64,000 nt of DNA from Metallibacterium scheffleri (GTDB lineage: Bacteria > Pseudomonadota > Gammaproteobacteria > Xanthomonadales > Rhodanobacteraceae). The translations under genes and the position numbers were made by a program. Each line of letters opens with the position of its first letter. The stretch's first letter is position 1. The stretch lies in NCBI RefSeq assembly GCF_002077135.1, contig NZ_LDOS01000002.1, positions 1,699,865-1,763,864 of the forward strand, written 5' to 3'. Under the pieces are notes generated by a model, which saw only the letters and a program-made list of their open reading frames with translations, was not told the origin of the DNA and did no database searches. Below are positions 59,535 to 64,000 of this stretch, piece by piece.

Positions 59535-62408
59535 TCAGAAAAAGCGCCGGTCTTCGCCCGGCCCTTCGATGTTGTCGATGCAGCGCCCGCACAGCTCGGG
59601 GTGCTGCGCGTGCGTGCCCACGTCGGCGCGGTGATGCCAGCAGCGCACGCATTTGGGCGCGGCGCTGGCCTGCACGCGCAGCTTGATCGGCACGCGCTCG
59701 GCGCCAAGCACGAGGCTTCCCGCGAGCACATCCGCTGGCGCAGCATCCAGCGCGTGCACGCGACACGCCGAGGTGATCAGCACAAAACGCAGTTCCTCGC
59801 CGTAGGCCTGCCAGCGCGCAGCGCGCGCAGCATCGACGTAAACATCCACCTCGACATCCAGCGCCGCGCCGATTCCACCGCTCTTGCGCATCGGTTCGAG
59901 CACGCGCGCGACCTCCTCGCGCAGGGCCAGCAGCTCGGCCCAGGCAACTGCATCGCGTGCCTCGGCATTGCTTCCAGCCAGGCCCGCGTACCAAGTCTCG
60001 AACAGCACCGACTCGCCACGTTCGCCCGGCAGGTGCTGCCAGATTTCCTCGCTGGTGAAGGCCAGCACCGGCGCCAGCCAGCGCACCATGGCTTCGAGGA
60101 TGCGGAACATCGCGCTCTGCGCACTGCGCCGGCCGCGACTGTCGCGCGGCATGGTGTACAGGCGATCCTTGGTGATATCCAGATACAGCGCGCCCAGCTC
60201 GTTGGTGCAGAAGTTCTGCACGCGCTGCACCACTTCGGCGAACGCGTAGCGGTCGTAAGCCGTGACGATCTGCTGCTGCAGGGCTTCGGCCTGCGCGATG
60301 ATCCACTGGTCCAGCAGCAGGCAGTCGGCCACCGGCAGCAGATGCCGCGGCGGATCGAAACCATCGAGATTGGCCAGCAGGAAGCGGCTGGTGTTGCGCA
60401 GGCGCCGGTAAGTGTCACTGACGCGCTGCAGGATCTGCTCGGACAGCGCCATCTCGTTGCTGTAATCGGCCGAGGCGATCCACAGGCGCAGGATGTCCGC
60501 GCCGAGGCGCTTCATCACGTCCTGCGGCTCGATGCCGTTGCCCAGCGACTTGGACATTTTGCGGCCCTGCTCGTCCACGGTGAAGCCGTGGGTGAGCACC
60601 TGCCGGTAGGGCGCGTGCCCGGTCATGGCCACGCGCGTCAGCAGGGACGACTGGAACCAGCCGCGGTGCTGGTCGGAGCCTTCCAGATACATCACGCGCC
60701 AGTCGTCGTGGCCGTCCTGCGCCAGCTCCGGGCGCGCGTCGACCACGCAGGCGTGGGTGACGCCGGAATCGAACCACACATCCAGCACGTCGGTGACCTT
60801 GTCGTAGCGCGCGGCCTCGTCACCCAGCAACTCGCGCGCATCCAGTGCGTACCAGGCATCGACGCCACCCTGCGCCACGCGCTGCGCCACCTGCTCCAGC
60901 AGTTCGACCGAGCGCGGGTGCGGCGTGCCGCCGGCCCTGTCCACGAACAGCGCGATCGGCACGCCCCAGGTGCGCTGGCGCGAGATACACCAGTCCGGAC
61001 GCCCGGCCACCATGCCGGCGATGCGCTCCTCGCCCCAGCCCGGAAACCACTCCACTTCGTTGGCGATCGCAGCCAGCGCGTCGCGCCGCAGTCCCGCCGT
61101 GTCCATGCCGATGAACCACTGCGGCGTGGCGCGGAAAATCACCGGCGTGCGGTGCCGCCAGCAATGCGGATAGCTGTGGTGCACGGAGGCGTGCGCGAGC
61201 AGCACGCCGCGCGCGCGCAGGGTCTCGATGATCGTGCTGTTGGCCTTCCACACGTGCTGCCCGGCGAAGAACTCGGTATCCGGCAGGAACACGCCCTTGC
61301 CATCGACCGGATTGACCACGGCCAGGCCGTACAACTGGCCCACGGCGAAGTCCTCCTGGCCGTGGCCGGGCGCGGTGTGCACGGCGCCGGTGCCGTCCTC
61401 GGCGGAGACATGTCCACCCAGGATCAGCGGCACCTGGCGGTCGTAGAACGGATGCCGGAGCTGCGTCAGCGTCGCGCCGGGCTGGCCGGTGAGTTGCACA
61501 CCCGGCGCATGCCCCAGCACGACTGCCGGCTCGATGCCGTAGCGCTGCAACGCCGGCTCCACCAGGGCGGCAGCCACCACCAGCAGCACGCGCCGCCCGG
61601 CGCGCGCCGGACCTTCGACCAGGGCGTAGTCGATCTCGGCATTCAGCGCCACCGCCTGGTTCGCCGGCAGCGTCCACGGCGTGGTGGTCCAGATCGGCAC
61701 GCTGACGATGGCATCTCCGGCATCCACGCCAAAGCGCGCCGCCAGCGCCTGGCCATCGACGGCATCGAAGGCGACATCGATGGCCGGCGAGTCCTTGTCC
61801 TGGTATTCGATCTCGGCCTCGGCCAGCGCCGAACCGCAATCGAAGCACCAGTGCACCGGCTTGAAGCCGCGCGTCAGATGCCCGCGCGCGATGATGCGGG
61901 CCAGCGCGCGCAGCATGTCGGCCTCGTAGCTGAAATCCATGGTGCGGTAGGGATGCTCCCAGTCGCCCAGCACGCCGAGGCGCTTGAAATCCGCGCGTTG
62001 CACGTCGATCTGCTGCGCGGCGTATTCGCGGCATTTCTGGCGGAACGCGGCGGCATCGAGCTTTTCACCAGCCTTGCCGAACTTCTTCTCCACCGCGATT
62101 TCGATGGGCAGGCCGTGGCAGTCCCAGCCCGGCACGTAAGGCGCGCGGAAACCCGCCAGCAATCGCGACTTGACCACGATGTCCTTGAGGATCTTGTTGA
62201 CCGCGTGGCCCAGATGGATGGCGCCGTTGGCGTAGGGCGGGCCATCGTGCAGCACGAAGGTCCGCGCGCGGTCGGCGCTGGCCTGCTGGATCTGCGCGTA
62301 GCGTCCGACGCGCTCCCACTCGGCCAGCCACGCCGGTTCGCGTTTGGGCAGGTCGCCGCGCATGGGGAAATCGGTCTGCGGCAATTGCAGGGTGTGCTTG
62401 TAATCCAT
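59535..62408 (-). CDS. ileS: Isoleucyl-tRNA synthetase
   Basis: This 957-residue class I synthetase charges tRNA-Ile and edits valine. It has the HIGH motif ([11 protein letters not shown]), the CP1 editing domain ([17 protein letters not shown]), the KMSKS motif ([14 protein letters not shown]), the anticodon-binding helices and a C-terminal zinc finger ([23 protein letters not shown]). All parts of a normal bacterial enzyme are present. The ATG at 62408 begins [20 protein letters not shown]. It sits between ribF and lspA. Confidence 0.98.
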   Translation of the reverse strand: MDYKHTLQLPQTDFPMRGDLPKREPAWLAEWERVGRYAQIQQASADRARTFVLHDGPPYANGAIHLGHAVNKILKDIVVKSRLLAGFRAPYVPGWDCHGLPIEIAVEKKFGKAGEKLDAAAFRQKCREYAAQQIDVQRADFKRLGVLGDWEHPYRTMDFSYEADMLRALARIIARGHLTRGFKPVHWCFDCGSALAEAEIEYQDKDSPAIDVAFDAVDGQALAARFGVDAGDAIVSVPIWTTTPWTLPANQAVALNAEIDYALVEGPARAGRRVLLVVAAALVEPALQRYGIEPAVVLGHAPGVQLTGQPGATLTQLRHPFYDRQVPLILGGHVSAEDGTGAVHTAPGHGQEDFAVGQLYGLAVVNPVDGKGVFLPDTEFFAGQHVWKANSTIIETLRARGVLLAHASVHHSYPHCWRHRTPVIFRATPQWFIGMDTAGLRRDALAAIANEVEWFPGWGEERIAGMVAGRPDWCISRQRTWGVPIALFVDRAGGTPHPRSVELLEQVAQRVAQGGVDAWYALDARELLGDEAARYDKVTDVLDVWFDSGVTHACVVDARPELAQDGHDDWRVMYLEGSDQHRGWFQSSLLTRVAMTGHAPYRQVLTHGFTVDEQGRKMSKSLGNGIEPQDVMKRLGADILRLWIASADYSNEMALSEQILQRVSDTYRRLRNTSRFLLANLDGFDPPRHLLPVADCLLLDQWIIAQAEALQQQIVTAYDRYAFAEVVQRVQNFCTNELGALYLDITKDRLYTMPRDSRGRRSAQSAMFRILEAMVRWLAPVLAFTSEEIWQHLPGERGESVLFETWYAGLAGSNAEARDAVAWAELLALREEVARVLEPMRKSGGIGAALDVEVDVYVDAARAARWQAYGEELRFVLITSACRVHALDAAPADVLAGSLVLGAERVPIKLRVQASAAPKCVRCWHHRADVGTHAQHPELCGRCIDNIEGPGEDRRFF

Positions 62409-62419
62409 GCGGCGAAAAC

Positions 62420-63514
62420 TCAGGCGGTGGCGGAAAGGGGCAGGCCCACCAGCGCGCGCGCGGCGGCGGCGTCGCGGTGCATCTGCCGGGTCAGATCATC
62501 GAGGCTGGCGAATTTTTCCTCGTCGCGCAATTTGCGCACGAACTCGACCGTCAGATGGCGGCCGTACAAATCGCCGTTGAAATCGAACAAGTGCGCTTCC
62601 AGCAGCATCTCGCGCCCGTCGACGGTGGGGCGCATGCCCAGACTGGCAACGCCGGGCAGGGATGCCCCAGTGTCGCGGGCACAGGATGTGCCGGAGCGAC
62701 CGCCGGGCAGGGATGCCCCAGTGTCGCGGGCGTAGGACGCGCCAGAGCGACCGCCGGGCAGGGATGCCCCAGTGTCGCGGGCACAGGATGTGCCGGAGCG
62801 ACCGCCGGGCAAGGATGCCGCCACGCCATGCACGCGCACCGCGAAGATGCCCTGGATCGGACTCACGCGCCGCCCGAGCCGGATATTGGCGGTGGGATAG
62901 CCGAGCGTACGGCCCAATTGCTGGCCGCGCACCACGCGTCCGCCGATGCAAAACGGCTGACCCAGCAATGCGGCGGCCGCGGCAAAATCATCCGCCGTCA
63001 GCGCGGCGCGGATCGCGCTGCTGGAAATGCGCGCGCCATCGTGCAGATGCGTTTCCAATGCATGCGCGGCAAAACCCAGCTCGGCGCCCATGCGCTGCAG
63101 CAATGCCAGATCGCCGCGGCGCTGGTGGCCGAAGCGGAAATCCGCGCCCACCCAGACCTCGCGCGCACCGGCGCGCGCAAGCAGCACGCGATGCACGAAA
63201 TCCTCGGCGGGCATCGCCGCCAACGCGGCATCGAAACGCAGCAACAACAGCCGCTGCATGCCGGCCTGCGCCAGACCCTCGATCTTGTCGCGCACCGAGC
63301 CCAGCCGCGGCAGCGGTACCTTCGAAAAATACGCGCGCGGCAAGGGCTCGAAGCTGATCGCCATCGGCAGCAAATGCAGCGCCGCCGCGCGCTCGCGCAC
63401 GCGCGCCAGCAGCGCCTGATGGCCGCGATGCAAACCATCCAGCGCACCCACGGCCAGCACGCTGCCGTGTGGCGCGAGGCAAGGCCCCGCCACGTCTCGG
63501 GCAAGATGCATCAT
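62420..63514 (-). CDS. ribF: Bifunctional riboflavin kinase / FAD synthetase, with an in-frame repeat insertion
   Basis: This 364-residue enzyme turns riboflavin into FMN and FAD. The N-terminal adenylyltransferase shows [15 protein letters not shown] and [16 protein letters not shown]. The kinase domain has [13 protein letters not shown] and then FAVRVHGVA, and later [13 protein letters not shown] and [32 protein letters not shown]. Between HGVA and GVASLG lie ~50 extra residues: three units like [17 protein letters not shown]. Relatives have fewer than ten residues there. The frame is kept and all catalytic motifs are intact, so the enzyme may still work. The ATG-ATG at 63514/63511 begins [15 protein letters not shown]. 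Confidence 0.93.
   Translation of the reverse strand: MMHLARDVAGPCLAPHGSVLAVGALDGLHRGHQALLARVRERAAALHLLPMAISFEPLPRAYFSKVPLPRLGSVRDKIEGLAQAGMQRLLLLRFDAALAAMPAEDFVHRVLLARAGAREVWVGADFRFGHQRRGDLALLQRMGAELGFAAHALETHLHDGARISSSAIRAALTADDFAAAAALLGQPFCIGGRVVRGQQLGRTLGYPTANIRLGRRVSPIQGIFAVRVHGVAASLPGGRSGTSCARDTGASLPGGRSGASYARDTGASLPGGRSGTSCARDTGASLPGVASLGMRPTVDGREMLLEAHLFDFNGDLYGRHLTVEFVRKLRDEEKFASLDDLTRQMHRDAAAARALVGLPLSATA
62652..62819. repeat. Tandem repeat of 51 bp units inside ribF
   Basis: Three full units (62652-62702, 62703-62753, 62754-62804) and a 15-base fourth start. Each unit begins CCGGGCAGGGATGCCCCAGT and includes GCACAGGATGTGC or its variant. Units 1 and 3 are identical; unit 2 differs at a few bases. 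Unit length is a multiple of three and there is no stop in the ribF frame. The units contain small palindromes (GGGATGCCCC, GCACAGGATGTGC), so this may be an expanded repeat element rather than coding sequence by origin. Confidence 0.92.
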
Positions 63515-63545
63515 CGCAGCAGTATGGTGCAGCGCCACAGGGCGC

Positions 63546-64000
63546 TCAAGCCTCGCGCAGTTCGCGCAGGCGGAAGCCGAGTGCGAACAGCACCGCCAGA
63601 TAGGTCAACCCGCCCGCGGCCAACAGCGCCAGCAAACGCCACAGTCGCACCAGTGCCGGCGGCGTGGTCCAGTCCGGCCACAACAGCAGACGCCCCAGCA
63701 GCAGGACCACCGCCATCACCGCGCAGGCCAGCAACGTGCGCCCCAGATGCCGCAACCAGCCCGGCTGCGCCTGATACACGCCCTGCCGCCGCAGCGCCAG
63801 CCACAGTTGCGTGAGGTTGAGATAGCCGGCCAATGCGCTGGCCATGCCCAGCGCCATGTGCAGCCCCGGCGTGTGCGCCAGCGTGTCCAGCACGCCGCTG
63901 CGGCGCAGCTCGGGCGCGGCCCAGGACCAGGCCAGCGCGCCCACCAGGATCACATTCAGCAGCATGTTCACCACCATCGCCACGACCGCCGCGCGTACCG
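63546..64000 (-). CDS. murJ: Lipid II flippase MurJ, C-terminal part
   Basis: The last ~150 residues of a MurJ/MviN flippase are in the window; the gene continues beyond base 64000. Four membrane helices are visible: MVVNMLLNVILVGALAWSW, LHMALGMASALAGYLNLTQLWLAL, LLACAVMAVVLLLGRLLL and LLALLAAGGLTYLAVLFALGF. The NMLLN segment and the GYLNLTQLWLALRR loop are typical of MurJ. It flips lipid II across the inner membrane for peptidoglycan synthesis. murJ-ribF-ileS-lspA is a conserved order, which supports the call. Confidence 0.9.
   Translation of the reverse strand, partial: VRAAVVAMVVNMLLNVILVGALAWSWAAPELRRSGVLDTLAHTPGLHMALGMASALAGYLNLTQLWLALRRQGVYQAQPGWLRHLGRTLLACAVMAVVLLLGRLLLWPDWTTPPALVRLWRLLALLAAGGLTYLAVLFALGFRLRELREA

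Noticed and set aside
62652..62819. CRISPR-like array in ribF
   Set aside because: The units are contiguous with no variable spacers, they lie inside a coding frame, and no cas gene is near.

Overview
The window is high-GC (mostly 65-70% by eye) chromosomal DNA from a gammaproteobacterium, most likely of the order Xanthomonadales/Lysobacterales. The evidence is conserved gene order: dnaE-accA, lptE-holA-nadD-rsfS-rlmH, pncC-recA-recX-alaS-csrA-tRNA-Ser with mutS nearby, murJ-ribF-ileS-lspA-ispH, and moxR-DUF58-transglutaminase. A Rhodanobacteraceae-type genome fits best, but the genus cannot be read from the sequence.

Layout. 1-5.6 kb: the start of a fused B12-dependent acyl-CoA mutase (icmF-like, cut by the window edge), a pair of small W/Y-rich envelope proteins (the second broken by an amber stop), a two-domain beta-oxidation enzyme and a TonB-dependent receptor. 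5.7-10.1 kb: a minus-strand run dapE-lptE-holA-nadD-rsfS-rlmH. 10.4-25.4 kb: a beta-propeller protein, dnaE, accA, a decarboxylating dehydrogenase, maf-2, the moxR/DUF58/tgpA operon, slp and a SLC13-type transporter. 25.5-40.8 kb: a sortilin-like propeller protein, a TDG/Mug glycosylase, a secreted amidase, tRNA-Ser(GCT), csrA, alaS, recX, recA, pncC, a DEAD-box helicase and mutS.

41-47 kb is the accessory island and the most interesting part. GC falls to about 50%, and the genes sit between sites with the features of integron attC sites: core GCCTAAC/GCCCAAC on one side, GTTAGGC/GTTAGCC on the other, and self-complementary arms between. I see three convincing attC sites, one degenerate site and two half sites, but no integron integrase. 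It therefore looks like an integrase-less cassette array (a CALIN). The cassettes encode an HNH nuclease with two homing-endonuclease-associated repeats, an Mrr-like restriction endonuclease, two proteins I cannot assign, and a truncated hicA with an intact hicB. An IS481-family element abuts the first GTTAGGC core exactly. An IS110-family (IS1111-group) element has split the last attC site and is followed by a second, recombinase-less copy of its non-coding end and by a fragment of a second IS481-like element.

47-64 kb returns to chromosomal genes: a tandem HD-GYP protein, a multi-pass GAF protein, a nucleoside transporter, a yihY-tlpA-acyP operon, wrbA, an acyl-CoA dehydrogenase, a short asparaginase, and the ispH/lspA/ileS/ribF/murJ cluster. 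ribF carries an in-frame tandem repeat of 51 bp units. A family of palindromic repeats sits directly on the stop codons of several genes across the window.
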